From Strongylocentrotus droebachiensis (taxonomy: Eukaryota; Echinodermata; Echinoidea; Camarodonta; Strongylocentrotidae), in the NCBI GenBank assembly GCA_035222895.1, contig JAVYIG010005410.1:47501-111500 (forward strand): a stretch of DNA of 64,000 nucleotides. Direction: 5' to 3'. Position 1 is the stretch's first letter. Each line of letters opens with the position of its first letter. The position numbers were made by a program, and so were the translations under genes. Positions 63,960 to 64,000 of this stretch are shown here, in pieces. The notes under the pieces are model-generated. The model had not been told where the DNA came from and made no database searches. It was given only the letters and a program-made list of their open reading frames with translations.

Positions 63960-64000
63960 CTGGTAGAATCAACAGATGATTAGTCGAGATAAGAGGGAGG

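Overview
The window is eukaryotic nuclear DNA. It has spliced genes with GT-AG introns, an AT-rich background, and many short non-autonomous transposons, tRNA-derived SINEs, microsatellites and foldback repeats. Intron sizes (about 0.5-1.7 kb), the repeat types and a C1q-domain secreted protein suggest a marine invertebrate deuterostome, most likely an echinoderm such as a sea urchin. The species assignment is an inference.

Bases 1-22732 hold 19 consecutive exons of the mTOR serine/threonine kinase gene on the + strand. They run from the middle HEAT repeats to most of the FAT domain. The 19 exons join in phase into one open frame of 1,036 codons. The 5' exons lie off the left edge. The FRB, kinase and FATC exons that should follow the last exon were not found anywhere in the remaining 41 kb.

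The mTOR introns are unusual. Four exons (3, 7, 8 and 13) have decayed tandem partial copies beside them. Several 5' splice sites are followed within a few bases by a simple repeat, a minisatellite or a MITE.

Bases 22733-61517 are mostly repeats. They include two TTAA-flanked MITE families, several foldback elements (some nested inside others), tRNA-SINEs, a 1.1-kb element bounded by TCTCGCC-type inverted ends, polypurine and G-rich tracts, and a small palindrome family. A few short, splice-bounded, protein-like segments occur here on both strands. The best is a phase-compatible exon pair on the minus strand (33995 to 32799). I cannot name any of these genes, and they are reported at low confidence.

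Bases 61518-62417 (minus strand) hold one complete intronless gene for a secreted protein: signal peptide, cysteine cluster, 26 Gly-X-Y triplets and a C1q domain. A possible last exon of another minus-strand gene sits at the right edge.

I found no prokaryotic-type system, CRISPR array, functional tRNA or rRNA gene, or viral gene. The strongest unusual signal is the repeated partial-exon duplication inside mTOR and the loss of its catalytic end.
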